Positions 1-11,967 of a stretch of 64,000 nucleotides of DNA are shown in pieces; positions within the stretch are counted from its first letter, which is position 1, and every line of letters begins with the position of its first letter. The position numbers were made by a program, and so were the translations under genes. The stretch is from assembly GCA_914767715.1 (NCBI GenBank), contig OU612065.1:30692001-30756000 (forward strand), written 5' to 3'. Under the pieces are notes generated by a model. That model was not told where the DNA came from. It searched no databases and saw only the letters and a program-made list of their open reading frames with translations. This DNA comes from Membranipora membranacea (Eukaryota > Bryozoa > Gymnolaemata > Cheilostomatida > Membraniporidae).

Positions 1-148
1 GTATACCACAGGGTACTCTACCTACACTGTACTCATACTGTAACTAATATCAATAGAGCCCTCAATATGTGGTTACACCTGTCAACTCACCAGTACCCAC
101 GATATATCTGAAGACAGTTAGCATCATGTAGCATGCTTTCTTTTGTAG

Positions 149-2484
149 AACTGGTCATTCTGGAAATGCTATCAGGATTGAGAAGGTTAGATACACCACA
201 AAGGAGGGTAGAACCTCACTGGGATGTCCTGCTGCTAAATGGGTCAGTATCTATTATCACAGGCATGTATTTATATCTGTTCTAATTGACATTTTCTGTC
301 TTGAATGGCTAAGCAGGCTGGCTAGTTGGACAAGGGCTAGTATTTTACTAGTTGGAAAGGGCAAGGTTATTCTCATGTAACATTACTTGTCACACACCTC
401 ATTTGTTTTATTTAACCAACCTGCATTGATGACACTTCTTTTCATATTAAAACTTACAGTTCATAAGATTCTATCTAAAGGACAGACATAGGAAAGTGCT
501 AAACATGCTTGTAACTATTTAGTGATTCATTTTAAGGAATCTCTTGTTGGCACACACATGAAAAGAACGCCAGTCATCCATCAGGGCAAGATTGAGCCTT
601 ACATAAAACTACTTCCTCAATTTCTCTGACCAAAGTATTGCATCAATGTTGCTTAATTCAACCCACTTATTGCGATGAATCTTGATCATTGTTAAATTGG
701 CTGTTGAATTTTTTTTCATTGCATCATTTAATCGGTGTAAAGTACAGACAAATCACGGAAGAAAATCACTAATACCTGATTTGATTTGCCATCTCTGTAG
801 ATTGTCAGGCGTTCTGGGGAGGAGGAGAAAGTTCTAGTGCTTACCAAGCATAGATCTGGACATTATTGTGCCAATGCCTGGATTATCATCGCTATCGTGG
901 CATGGGAAGGCGTTCCTTCGATGGCAGCTAACCACATGTATGATTACCTGACGCGCACCATGCCTGTGTACGGATATGAAACTGAACGAAGATGTGGTAC
1001 AAATCAGCCGTAAGTTGTGCTCATATTAAATGCTGCCTTCGATCAATTGAGGCTTTTCAAACCTAGGTATAATTTGCTGCCAGTGGAAAGTAATGTTCAT
1101 ATTTGCAGATTGGAAAATCAATGAATCAGGAACTTATTTACCAATATGTGTTATATCAGGTAGCGGTTGAGATATCAACCCTTAGAGTTTCAGTTTCCTC
1201 TGCACCCCAAAAATTTGTGTCACTATTTATCCGTTCACATCCTACTGCGGTATTGCTAAGACCTTGGGAAAATTGCCAATGCTGGATTAATTCTCGGAGG
1301 ATTACGAGTGACTGGTATTTCCCCTGTGTAGTACATGCGCTTAGCAGGGAAATCCCAAATAATCATTCACTTTTATGCAACCGGCATTATTACCAGGCGC
1401 TATTTCTGTCATGTTCTGAGATAAGATGACTAGTATCCAGGAAACATAAGCTGTGGATGGTCACTGAAATTGTCCTGTCAGCTGTGACACAGCAGATTAC
1501 TGTTAAACCAGGAAACTTGACCTTGTTTTGCAATATGTGGTTTGAGTCTTCATAATGTTGTTTTGACCACTCTAAACTTCGAAAGCATGCCATGCGTCGG
1601 AAAACTTGTTTGACCTTATTATATTTCCTTTTTGGCATAATGCCATGGAGTTCCACCCGACCACCGTTGTGGCTATACACCTTTTTATAAAACTCATTTC
1701 ATACATGCGGGGATCAAAGTCATGTGACCAAGTCGGTGAATGGCCTTTCCTCAACAATATGTGGCGTAATCATATTTATTTACTTTTCCGTCATTGGCCT
1801 TGCTCGATAAAACCTTGATCAGCTGATGGTCGTTAACCCATCAGCTGGTCATGTGACCACATTCCTGCCGTGGTGTGTACTTGTAGTACTACGCAATTGT
1901 AGTTGTGAACTTTTAGCGCAGTGGGAAATTATTTCCGTCACCCGTCTAAGCTCTTAACCGTAGATAATTGCGCTGAGGTTTGGAGCTGAGAAACTATCTT
2001 TTTAAGATATAATAAAGGCATAACTATTAAAACCCACTGTAGGAGTAATAAACAAAAAATTAAATTCCTCGGAGGGGTGTATTCTAGTATAACGGACACA
2101 CTTCCCAACTACATTCCGCTTCCATAAATAAACATTTGTGTTATCGTGTTTCATAACCAACTCTTATCACCACACCAAGGAGTGCACAAATGATGTCAGA
2201 TAAACGATTTGACTTCATCTCGCCTCAAGATGTCAGTTTTCTATTGCAGGAGAGACTGTGCCTGCCAGGGATGGGATATGAATAGGAAAGGCGCTTCCTT
2301 CTCTTTTGGATGTTCGTGGAGCGTGTACTACAATGGATGTAAGTTTGCTCGATCTCACATACCGAGGAAGTTCAAGCTGCGAGAGGATAGTTTTGAGGGA
2401 GTAATGGAGAGCAAGTTTCAGGCACTCGGACAGCACCTTGCTCCTCTATACAAACAGATGGCTCCTATGTCTTATGGCGCACAG
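149..2484 (+). CDS. TET: TET exons for the Cys-rich region (149-242, 801-1009, 2250-2484)
   Basis: Part of the TET gene. The first exon encodes [16 protein letters not shown]...GCPAAKW, the second [12 protein letters not shown]...RCGTNQP, the third RDCACQG...[12 protein letters not shown]...YGAQ. These match the Cys-rich subdomain that packs on the catalytic helix and binds zinc in known TETs. The 801-1009 exon ends two bases into a proline codon (CC|G), completed by the first base of the next exon. The introns 243-800 and 1010-2249 hold no gene I can recognise. Confidence 0.96.
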
Positions 2485-5400
2485 GTAAAGTGATATTCTT
2501 GATACTAAGCAGGTCCCAATGATTACCACAAAACTTTGTTCACTATCGTCTTAGCGTGGTATGCTGATACGTGAAACGCTGATAAGCTGCCAGTCCCATA
2601 CCATCACATCTTACCAATGTCAACACAGAATGTTTGTTATTATAACCACCTCTCACTAAGATCTTTATTAATCTAAACAGGAACTGCAGCTTGATTGAAC
2701 TTTAACTTTTTTGCTTTAGAAACTGTTGGTGGTCTCTGGTGGTCTGAGAGACCGTAGGTTGATTGATTTAGATACAATTGAATTTTTAGCAGTTCCGTTA
2801 TCTTAGCTGCTAACAGTATCATTGTTACAGGTTCTCATTTTTTTGCAAGTTCCACCTAAAAAGTACATCATTTGAAACTTGGTCCTTTGAAAACTTATGA
2901 TCCTTTGTGACCTTATGGTATGTTTAGATACTTTGGCACTGCAGACAGACTCATCAATATTGGCAACACATTTTGTTATTGCCTGATTCCAAGAACGGTC
3001 CAACTCAATTGTTTAAGTTGGACAGGATTTAATACAAGCTGTCCGATTTCAGGAATTTTTTCAATCAAATAAGTCGGACACCGAAACATCTTTCCACTTT
3101 ATTGCCCGTTTTTAAGAATGAGTTGCCAAATAGTTTTACTCAAACTGCCTGAAATGTATGAAATTTAACCAAAGGGCTTTTAACAACGATAAAACTTGAG
3201 CAACCAAGTTCTGAATTCACAGCAACTTGGTTGCAAAACATAACAATAGGAAATTCAGTTTGTTGCCATGTAGAGCAAGAAAGCTCTAGCGATCAATCTC
3301 TGGTTGATGCTGTTGGGTAATAAGGTAGTTTGCAATTAGAATCAACTGCTTGTCTGACCTAAGGTCAAACCAACAAATTATTCCACCTGTGGCTTCTGGT
3401 TATGAGATCAACCGCATCACTGCCATGCGTAATGCTGTTGGTAAATAAAATGCAAATGAGTTGTACCAATATCAAAGATTATAAATTGCCATTGTCATTG
3501 CCAATATGCTGTAATGAAGACATCCGTATAGTCTTGGAAAGTTTCCAGCATAGCCTCCATTTACTACTATATGACATTCCATGACCTCACATACCAATAA
3601 TAGACTTTTATTTTGACCACAATTTATACAACATTCAGTCAAATCACAAAACTTTCCACGTGCTCTTTAAGCAGACCCAGACATTTGCTTCTGCCATTGG
3701 CAATAAATCATGCTCCCGCACCCATGGAATTGTCAGTCAATGTTTATATCTTTTACTGCAAACAGAACACTCATGACATTATGATCATCCTAAGGCATTG
3801 TTCTCTTATTTACAGGTGAGGTACGAGAGTAAGGCGGGTGACTGCAGAATTGGGTTCAGGACTGGACGGCCGTTTTCAGGTGTAACTGCTACTGTTGATT
3901 TCTGTGCCCATCAGCATAGAGACACACACAATATGAACAATGGCTGTACTGTGGTATGTCACCTCATTCAACAATAACATATTTTTTACCTGCATTGCTT
4001 GATACTCAGGCATCAGTACGATACACCACTCACTTGTGAATTTGCAAACATTTTGACTAATCAAATAAGAATCTTCAGTTACTTCTTCTTTTTGCATGAA
4101 GTTGTTGAGATGGTTTTCGATACATAAATATCATGACTTGACTTCACCTAGGAGTTGATTTTACTTAGTTAGTTTATCACTTTAGTTATGTCTGCCATTT
4201 TGATACTACAGGTTGTGACCTTGACCAAACATAGAGGATTGAGTAAGCCTGATGATGAACAGCTCCACACACTACCAATGTACTGCCTGGAAGATACAGA
4301 TGAACACGGGCAAAGGAGGGTGGAGGGAGCTCCTGGTCTCGAGGTGAGTGTGGGAAGCAGGTTCTTAGCCTATTTTTTTGATGAATAGAATATCATTTAG
4401 TGATCACACATTACTTAAGCTATAATTCCAATGGTGGTTTCTCTCTTCTGTTTCTTCTTGAAAGTATGGAGGAAAATACTACCTTGGCTCAATGGCTTAA
4501 GAGAGTTTCCAGGTCTTTTCCCATTGTTCTTTCACAATAACAACAATGTGTGATAAAGAAAGTGTTAAAAATCACACTTGAGGCGTCAATCGTGATGAAC
4601 TTTAATGTACAAATCACAACAACTCCCTTTATTGATTTCACAAAGTATTTCATATACCTTACAGGGGTAAATTTTAGCTAGAGATTAGTTTAGCTAGTTT
4701 GTGGGTGCCTTAATATCAGCTAGCGATATTTGAGGGAGAACCTTGATGACCCAAATATTCATGTGACCCAACTGAACCACAAAATTTAGCCAAATATTCC
4801 AAGGTTAAAAACAAACTCCAGTGCAGTCCAGACAATGAAGCATTTCTCCCGTCAATCAAATTATCGTCAATCAGGATATCGCTACATGGTAGAGAGCATG
4901 TACACCTCTTTCTGTCCCGGAATATTCTTTTTTGGAATATCTATGACGTATATACTCTTTTTGGTCATGTTCTATGGCCTACTCCTAAGCGTGTGGTTTG
5001 CTTGCAAGAAAAACAGAGCTTGAAAATTTTAGCCCTTTTTTGCCAATTGCACAGCCACAGACTAAATAAATAATGAACCATTGGGAGTAAAAGAACAATA
5101 GTCAAGAGTTTAATATCTTTGTGATGAGTGTAAATTACTTTTTATAAGAATGGTGAGGCCCTACCTGTGTGTTGGATAACAGCACAACATCCTGGTCTCA
5201 GTTTTGTCTTTAATTTCATCCTACACAATATGAAACAGGACTGGTTGATACCTTGGTTCTCAATGAGCGCAGGGCAATGTTTATTGTTATTGAAAGAACT
5301 ATTTGATATGGTATTAGGGGGTCTTGCACTGGTATGTAGGTAGTAGATTACCGTCGGCCTTTGGATCTTGCTTGATAGTAAGTGATGTGGATGGAGTAAG

Positions 5401-8400
5401 TATGAAGTCCGGACATTAATATGGATTGAAGCGAGGACCTCTGATATGACAGATTATGTTTTTATCAATTAGATAATCGCAACTCAGACGTCTGTTCTTT
5501 TCTATTGCAGATTCTGAATGCATTCTCTCAAGAGCAGAGGAGAAGGTCACGTCCATACAAAAAGAGGAAGAAGGGCACAGAAACCTACCAGAGTCCGAAA
5601 GTAAAGGCAGCTTATGTCAACTCCATCAAAGAGCAACTGTCCCACACATCGTCACCTCTAACTAAACCCCCAGACCAAACCCAACAACCTAACGCTCCAA
5701 TACCTATGCAGCGTGAGGCTGCCAAACAAGATCTCTTTAACACACCACAAAAAGACCCTAACAATATGCAACAGCAGTTTATGCATGGGCAACAACCAGC
5801 AATGCCCATCAATCCCATGTTTGGTCAACCTCCAACTACACATGGACAACACTCAGGAATGCAGCCAATGCCAGGAGCGCTGTCTGGTCTGCCAGGTGCT
5901 CTGCCTGGCCAGCCAGGTGCCCCACTTGGTCACCCAGGAGCACAACATGGCCAGCCAGATCCCATGCAGCACATGCCTGGGAAAGCAAATACAATGAATG
6001 GACAGAATTTCCCTACATTTGCTGCTGCGGGCAGTAATGATGGCATGTTCGGCCATCCTAGTCAAGCACCAGGCTATCCTCAGCATTCATCCTTCCCTCA
6101 TCAACCCCCTACTGTGATCAATCAACAAATATCTGCCCAGCAACCTACTGCTATACCTGTGAGCAATACTGGTACTGATCTCCCAAGCTCAATTAGCAAT
6201 ATGGACACAACTTCTGCCTCAGCAGATGGGACGAAACCTAATAAAGATAGCGAGTGTGAACTCACTGCTGATGAGACAGAAGCAGCTACTGGGGGGCTCA
6301 AGCCACCTAAGCCACGCCCACCATCACCAGAATATGATGACCCTGAAGGTCGCGATGTCCATGAAGAGAATGTTCATCTGTTCAGAGTAAGTCTCTTTGT
6401 TGATCTTTTGGAGAATGAGTTGACTTGTCATGGATGGATATATTATGATGATAAGGTTTTCTGTAATATCTCATCCACTGCTTTCTTCTGCCTGGTGACT
6501 GGTTAAGGTTATTAAATACTGCATATGTGACAGCAATTTGTAATCATAGCCAATGCATTCAAACAGGCCCCAGATCATTACTAGGCTCATCAAGATAATA
6601 AATCAATGATTTAGTTGTGCACTCTCTTTTAAAAAGGGTGGACAATCCCTAATTTTTACCAATCAAACATCTACACCAGGGAGTTCAAACTCCCTGTCTG
6701 CACAGTAGCAATATGTTTTTGGCGACACTGCTCCCTCTTCAATGTGCATTTCAATACGCTGTTACATTTCTTTATAAAAACAACCTCTGTTATTCCCAGG
6801 ATTCTACAGTGGGTGGTGTAGCGATGGCTCTCTCACATGGAGCTGTGCTTTTTGAAGTTGCTAAGCGAGAATTACACGCCACCACAGCTCTGAGGAAACC
6901 AGACAGATATAACCCGACTAGGATCAGTCTTGTATTTTACCAGGTTTGTATTAAGAAGTTCACTTTGAACATGATACATAAATGTGTTTTCTTTTTACTC
7001 TCTGTATAATGACATACCAAAAAGGACACCTCACCACTGCAAGTTTGCGGTTAAGACCTTGTTTTTCGGACAACAGTAAAGTTTGAACACGTATAAATGT
7101 GTGCTTTGCCGTTGCCTGCAGACTCGACCAGTGTATACATGAGTTGAAACTTAAAAGTGTATTTTCAATAACTTTCTGTCGTATTCTTGCAGCACAAACG
7201 ATTGAACTTTAAGAAGCACGGTTATCAGGAGTACCAGAGAGCGGAGGAAGAGAGACAGAAGGCCAGAAAGGCCGCTCAGGATGCCGGTGTAGAATATATA
7301 CCTAAGGTTAGTACTTACTCTAGATTACTGCGTATATACCCAAAATTGGTACTAATAACTACTGTAGTTGAGGTACCAACTTTCTGATCTGCTACCATCT
7401 TCGATTGAAAGATTTGAGCTGAATTATAACCAGGCAGCTGAGAATGCACTTTCTCATTTGCTCATGTTATATATTGAATTGATCAAGGAGTTTAAAGAGA
7501 TGCAACAAAAATAGCCTCTGTCTCTTTCATGAATAAATTGTAATGTGCAACTGTATATCCCCTTATTAAATTTTCAATGTGGAATTGAGGCTATATGAAT
7601 GTTGTCTCGCTTGATATACCTAACACAGCAATGAAGATGTTATCCTAGACCAATCAGGTCCATTAGTCTATAAATATCTTCCTTTCTTTTTCTTATTCTT
7701 GTTTTTTGTCTTTCCTTCAGGGATTGAAGTACAAGCAGAAGCGTATGCAGGAGGCTGCCTTACGTAAAGCCAGGCTTAGTGGTGTGCCACTGGCATCAAC
7801 ACAGAAGCTGTTTGGAATAAAGAAGGAATTTACTCCCTTAAGAAAGGTATGCTGACTGCAATGAACTAAATAAATAAAGGGTTTAATTTTAACATCTGTG
7901 TTCTTCATTTATAATTCTGAAAGAGTTGTCCTGACTGTCATGGTAGAAGATGACTCCAAACTTGCTCAAACATTTATTCGCTCTACAATGTATGCGAGGA
8001 ACAGCGGTTGATCTTTATCAATATTTTTGTAGAAGCCTGGAAGGAAACCAGGTTGGAAACAGAAAAAGATGCTGAAGTTTGCTGCTTACCAATATCTGTG
8101 GCCCCAAGCTGTAAACCATCCTCATTCAGGCATCAGCCACACTGTCACAACTCGCTGGATGAAACCGGAATGCTTTGTCACTGGGCCATATCAGAAGTGG
8201 GTCTCACTCACGGACACCCAGCCGCATACTGAGCCTACCAATGATGACCTCATATCTGAGATGCCAGCTGACTCAGAATCGCAGCATAACATGAAAGTAG
8301 GGCCTGACGCTAGACCTAAACAGCCTGCAAGCAGTCATCTCTCTCAGAGTGGTAATGAGCTTCTGAATAAGTTGATGAGTGAGATCCCACATATGCCCGT

Positions 8401-9865
8401 ACCTGAGAGACCCCCCAGCGCTATGTTAGAGAGACCTAGAAGTGGAGGTGTGTCCAACCATAGTTCACCATCGCCTATGGCTGTAGCTAGAGGCACTCCA
8501 CCACAGGCATCACAGCCGTCACCTATAGCAAGGCGAACGCCTCCACAAGCCAAACCCACTCAGGGTATGATGAACAGTTCTCAACCAAACCATCATATGA
8601 TGAGCTCAAATCAAGTAGATGTCAAACCTCAGTTACAGAACCCTAATGGCTTTCCTCAGCAGATGCCGAGGCAACTACAAAGGAACAACAGTATGCCCAA
8701 TAATATGCAGCAGCAGAACCAAATGCAGCAGGCACTTCAACATCAACAAAACCAACTACAACGTCAACACTCAAACAAGCTGCCCAACCAACAACAACCG
8801 CCTGTGCAACAACTACAGCAACGATTACCTGGGCAGCAGACGCAGAATGTAGGTCCAAGTCAAAATCATGAGATGTTTATGGCTCAACATCAACTGAGGC
8901 AATCTTCTTCTCAAGCGCAACAACATTTTATGCAGATGCGGCAATCACAACATCAGCCAAACCAGCATCAAAAAACTTCTCATCAGCCAGGCCTGCCTCA
9001 GCAAAGCCCTCATCATCCTGGCATGCCTCAAAGCCCCCACCAACCCAGCATGCCTCAAAGCCCCCACCAACCCGGCATGCCTCAAAGCCCCCACCAACCC
9101 GGCATGCCTCAGCAGAACCTGCATCAACAGAGTATACATCAACAAGGAATGCCGCAGCAAAACCTTTATCGGGCAGGCCTGCCTCGGCAAAACTCACATC
9201 AGCATGGAATGGGCCAACAAAGTCTACATCAGCAGGCTCCTCCACATAGTCCACAGGTTCAGCTTGAAGGCTCAGGACAATACCCGCCTCTACATAGAAC
9301 AAACTCTGATACTGGGAAAGCTGAAATCCCCACAAAAATACCCAGGCGCTCCCCTTCCCAGTCTGCACAACCTGCCCAACCCCCAGCAATGCATCAGCAA
9401 CAAGTACCAACTCATCAGCTAAAACCATCCATACTGGAGCAAACTTTGCAGGAGGCTAATCAACAGACGACTCCGTCTGAAAGGCAGAAGATGAACGCAA
9501 TGATGCAGATGCAGCTACAGATGATGCAAGGTCAGATGGGTATGATGAATAACATGCCTCACCAACAGAATCAGCACCCAAGGCTTACAAATCTTATGAA
9601 TGAGCCTACAAGATTCCCTATTAAACCTGAACCTCTGATGGCAGGTGCGGGCCAGCCCTCGTCATCACAGCAAATGTTCACACAATCCCCTAGTATGATG
9701 GACAATGCCAACAACTCACCTCATCACCTTCAGCAATCCCAACCTGCACTAAATCAACAGAATGCTTTCAATCAACAACCTACAGCACCCGCTATAACTC
9801 AAGGTCAAGGTCATGAGACCCTCCATGCGCTGAATTCATTCTATAACAACAAGACTAATGAGTAA
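149..9865 (+). CDS. TET: TET methylcytosine dioxygenase, 3' part (10 exons, 5' end outside window)
   Basis: TET enzymes are nuclear Fe(II)/2-oxoglutarate dioxygenases that oxidise 5-methylcytosine to 5-hydroxymethylcytosine and beyond. Exons: 149-242, 801-1009, 2250-2484, 3816-3953, 4212-4343, 5511-6386, 6800-6943, 7193-7306, 7721-7846 and 8033-9865; all have AG/GT borders and compatible phases, giving 1299 residues in the window. Seen directly: the Cys-rich blocks [19 protein letters not shown] and DCACQG, the iron motif HRD in [12 protein letters not shown], the distal iron histidine in [14 protein letters not shown], the 2-oxoglutarate arginine in [10 protein letters not shown], and the C-terminal core block VTGPYQKW. 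All catalytic residues I can check are intact, so an active enzyme is expected. The protein starts upstream of base 1, so the presence of a CXXC domain cannot be judged. Two low-complexity regions (exons 5511-6386 and 8033-9865) are described separately. Family assignment is very secure. Confidence 0.97.
3816..4343 (+). CDS. TET: TET exons for the first half of the double-stranded beta-helix (3816-3953, 4212-4343)
   Basis: The 138-bp exon encodes [14 protein letters not shown]...[18 protein letters not shown]. It carries the HxD pair that coordinates Fe(II) and the asparagine-rich NMNNGCTV strand. The 132-bp exon encodes [10 protein letters not shown]...[18 protein letters not shown] and ends in GAPGLE, just before the position where TET proteins carry their large insert. 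Both exons are phase 0 at their shared border. Confidence 0.96.
5511..6386 (+). CDS. TET: TET exon carrying the low-complexity insert of the catalytic domain
   Basis: An 876-bp exon (292 codons, phase 0 at both ends). It opens with a basic stretch ([13 protein letters not shown]), which could act as a nuclear localisation or DNA-contact segment. It then runs into about 250 residues rich in Pro, Gln, Gly, Met and Ala, including an imperfect collagen-like stretch around 5866-5950, and ends with an acidic segment ([19 protein letters not shown]) that leads into the second half of the beta-helix. In vertebrate TETs a long disordered insert sits at the same place, so position is conserved while sequence is not. 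The insert is the likely reason for high length variation. Confidence 0.95.
6800..7846 (+). CDS. TET: TET exons for the second half of the beta-helix (6800-6943, 7193-7306, 7721-7846)
   Basis: The first exon encodes [19 protein letters not shown] and [14 protein letters not shown], including the second iron histidine, then [10 protein letters not shown] with the arginine that binds the 2-oxoglutarate carboxylate. The following two exons (38 and 42 codons) continue with a charged helix ([18 protein letters not shown]) and [19 protein letters not shown]. That region aligns with the Glu/Lys-rich helix after the HKNLNQP-type motif of vertebrate TETs. All borders are phase 0. Confidence 0.95.
8033..9865 (+). 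CDS. TET: TET terminal exon: end of catalytic core plus ~550-residue Gln/Pro-rich tail
   Basis: An 1833-bp exon, phase 0, stop TAA at 9863-9865. The first 57 codons finish the catalytic core ([21 protein letters not shown]). The remaining roughly 553 codons (about 8204-9862) are low complexity, dominated by Gln, Pro, Met, His, Ser and Asn, with no domain I can name. Vertebrate TETs end shortly after the equivalent VTGPY block, so this tail is an extension. It resembles the Gln-rich activation regions of transcription coactivators, but that is inference. Long open reading frames on the opposite strand here are shadows of CAG/CAA codons. Confidence 0.93.
   Translation, partial: KPGRKPGWKQKKMLKFAAYQYLWPQAVNHPHSGISHTVTTRWMKPECFVTGPYQKWVSLTDTQPHTEPTNDDLISEMPADSESQHNMKVGPDARPKQPASSHLSQSGNELLNKLMSEIPHMPVPERPPSAMLERPRSGGVSNHSSPSPMAVARGTPPQASQPSPIARRTPPQAKPTQGMMNSSQPNHHMMSSNQVDVKPQLQNPNGFPQQMPRQLQRNNSMPNNMQQQNQMQQALQHQQNQLQRQHSNKLPNQQQPPVQQLQQRLPGQQTQNVGPSQNHEMFMAQHQLRQSSSQAQQHFMQMRQSQHQPNQHQKTSHQPGLPQQSPHHPGMPQSPHQPSMPQSPHQPGMPQSPHQPGMPQQNLHQQSIHQQGMPQQNLYRAGLPRQNSHQHGMGQQSLHQQAPPHSPQVQLEGSGQYPPLHRTNSDTGKAEIPTKIPRRSPSQSAQPAQPPAMHQQQVPTHQLKPSILEQTLQEANQQTTPSERQKMNAMMQMQLQMMQGQMGMMNNMPHQQNQHPRLTNLMNEPTRFPIKPEPLMAGAGQPSSSQQMFTQSPSMMDNANNSPHHLQQSQPALNQQNAFNQQPTAPAITQGQGHETLHALNSFYNNKTNE
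9020..9105 (+). repeat. TET: In-frame 27-bp tandem repeat in the TET tail
   Basis: Three near-identical 27-bp units encode PQSPHQPGM (first with Ser in place of Gly), preceded by degenerate versions ([18 protein letters not shown]). Because units are almost identical at DNA level, the array is probably young and length-variable between alleles. Confidence 0.85.
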
Positions 9866-10701
9866 AATGTAAGTTTTTTGATAGTGTTTTTTTATTTCAG
9901 TGAATGTTACTGAATGAACATATTAATTCTTTGCATGTTTCTATGTTTTAAACCTCTACTATCCATTTTGTTGACTCCTTCTATATATTATTCATATTAT
10001 AGTTGTTTGCTGTTTTGATAACATTTATCAATGCCAAAATCAGTTTTTAGCCGAATCGACACATTTTGAACATAATTCTCAAATGCTGTCCCTACTTGAT
10101 TGAAATTGTTGTGTTGGTTCGTTAATTTTAATCATTTATATTGATGTTAAATGCTGCCCCATAAATAGGTTGACATGGACTTTCTAAATACCGTTGTACA
10201 TACATTACATGTTATGTAGTAGCATTTGTTACCGTTTTTGATCCATTGTTGAACTGTATATGTAAATAAATAGCTACTTAGAGTAACTATACCCATTATT
10301 ATACATCACATTATTCTTGTATTCCATTATAATTATTATAATTAATTATTGAAGCTAATTATTTTATGGGTTGATTTTTTCCCCATTTTTGTGGAATTTT
10401 AGCATTGTTAAATGAATGTAGCTAAATACGCTGTTTAGATTTAATGGTTATTTGCCAACATGTACCTAATATTGTTTTATGGTTTTTTTTCCCAATCACA
10501 AAAAAAATTGTTTTGGTGGGTATATTGCTGTCAATATCGATGCTATTGTACTAATCCCAATCGATGTTTAATCTATTATGCTTTTATATATTTCATCACA
10601 AATCTATGTAGTATTGAGCATTTGTCTCCCTCGTGTTGATTTATTCTGTAATGAACATGACCAGACACACATGCTGTGATTTTGTTTTAGACTTGTCCTA
10701 T

Positions 10702-10707
10702 AATAAA
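10702..10707 (+). terminator. Candidate polyadenylation signal of TET
   Basis: AATAAA about 840 bases after the TET stop codon. A nearer AATAAA is at 10265-10270. Either or both may be used; sequence alone cannot choose. Confidence 0.4.
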
Positions 10708-11510
10708 AATTGAAACAACTGTGAACAACTTGTCAACCACTCTTCAAACGAGCATCGGATAATAATTTCTTATTTGAGTTTTCTAGGAGTTATCATACCA
10801 TTTTTACAAAGAACACAATTGCCATCTTAGAACAATGGAACACAATAATATAAACTGAATCGAGGGTTTTGCTTACATAACAACATTTACTTCAGTGATA
10901 TTTGCATGAGATATTAAAGCATGGATGGAACCAGGGAGAATTCTCCCTGCTGAAACAAATTGAGAATTTTATCATGGAATATTTTGCCCAGATGTCGAAA
11001 AATATTCCATTTATATTTATAATATGGACCAACTTAGTTGCCACTATTTAAACTTGATGCTATTCATACTATCTATTATCTATTTGATTTGGACAGTAAG
11101 AACCTCGATTCAAGCACATAGCTGTTAGCACAATACAAGCATCAGACTGTGTGACATCATGAGCTTACTGCTAGAGCTCTGAAACTGATAATATTCACAG
11201 CCATTACTACAACCAGGGATTACTCCTTGCTACAGGCTTAAGAAATGCTTAGTTTCAATGCAGACTGACTAAAAAACAAACTTATCATTCCGTCTAGAGT
11301 TTTTACGGCACCCTTGTATCTCACTCAGTCTTTGGACTGAGACAACCCTGTAATTTTAACAAACATTTTTAACCAGCATTTCACCAAGTAGACAAAAGCA
11401 ACAAGGTGGCAAGTTATTTCTCGTTATTATTTAGAAATGTCCCTGACATGAACATTACAGTAAGTTCTGTCTATCATCATTAAAAACTGTTAGTATTATA
11501 CCTATTTTCA

Positions 11511-11623
11511 GCGCTCAAACGGTGGCGGGATGCTGGAAGAGGCATTTCATTATCATCCACTTTCCCAACCAAATGGTTGATAATGAAATGCCTCTACCCT
11601 CCATCCTGCCACCATTTGAGCGC
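11511..11623. repeat. Imperfect palindrome (foldback element), ~45-bp arms
   Basis: The left arm starts GCGCTCAAACGGTGG and reappears inverted as the right arm ending CCACCATTTGAGCGC. The inner part, AGAGGCATTTCATTATCA against TGATAATGAAATGCCTCT, is perfectly inverted. The loop is about 25 bases. Transcribed RNA would form a long hairpin. Most simply a MITE. Confidence 0.85.
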
Positions 11624-11967
11624 TTAAACTACATTATACCATACCGGCAGATATCATCAATCAGGCTTTAGTTCTACTGGTCAGTTATTGGTCTGTGATG
11701 ATCATTTTAAAAATACTGACATTGACATGAAAAAGTTCTAAAGAAACTTCATTTGAGAGACTACACTTCCAAGTTTATCTATTTTTATCAGCAAAGCCAT
11801 ATATATTTGTTAATTCATCACTTAGCATAATTCATATTTGATGCACAGGCAAAAACTTCATCTAGATCGAATATCTAAGGCTAGTATATTTGTAAGTGAA
11901 GAAGTGGCAAAAAATGTTGTTAGAAAATAAGAATGGAAGGATGTTTGACAAGGAATGTAAAATATCA

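Larger units (their letters stand above)
243..8032 (+). other. TET introns
   Basis: The introns 243-800, 1010-2249, 2485-3815, 3954-4211, 4344-5510, 6387-6799, 6944-7192, 7307-7720 and 7847-8032 contain only short open frames with no recognisable family. No mobile element could be recognised in them with confidence. Confidence 0.6.
9866..11967. other. TET 3' UTR and short TET/sulfotransferase intergenic region
   Basis: AT-rich, no coding potential that I can support. The first ~850 bases are presumably the TET 3' UTR, with candidate poly(A) signals at 10265-10270 and 10702-10707. The rest separates two genes that converge tail-to-tail and contains the palindrome at 11511-11623. Confidence 0.7.

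Noticed and set aside
8928-9428. 166-codon open frame antisense to the TET tail
   Set aside because: It is the shadow of Gln/His/Pro-rich codons (antisense of CAG, CAA, CAT gives Leu, Val, Met) and has no splice or family support.
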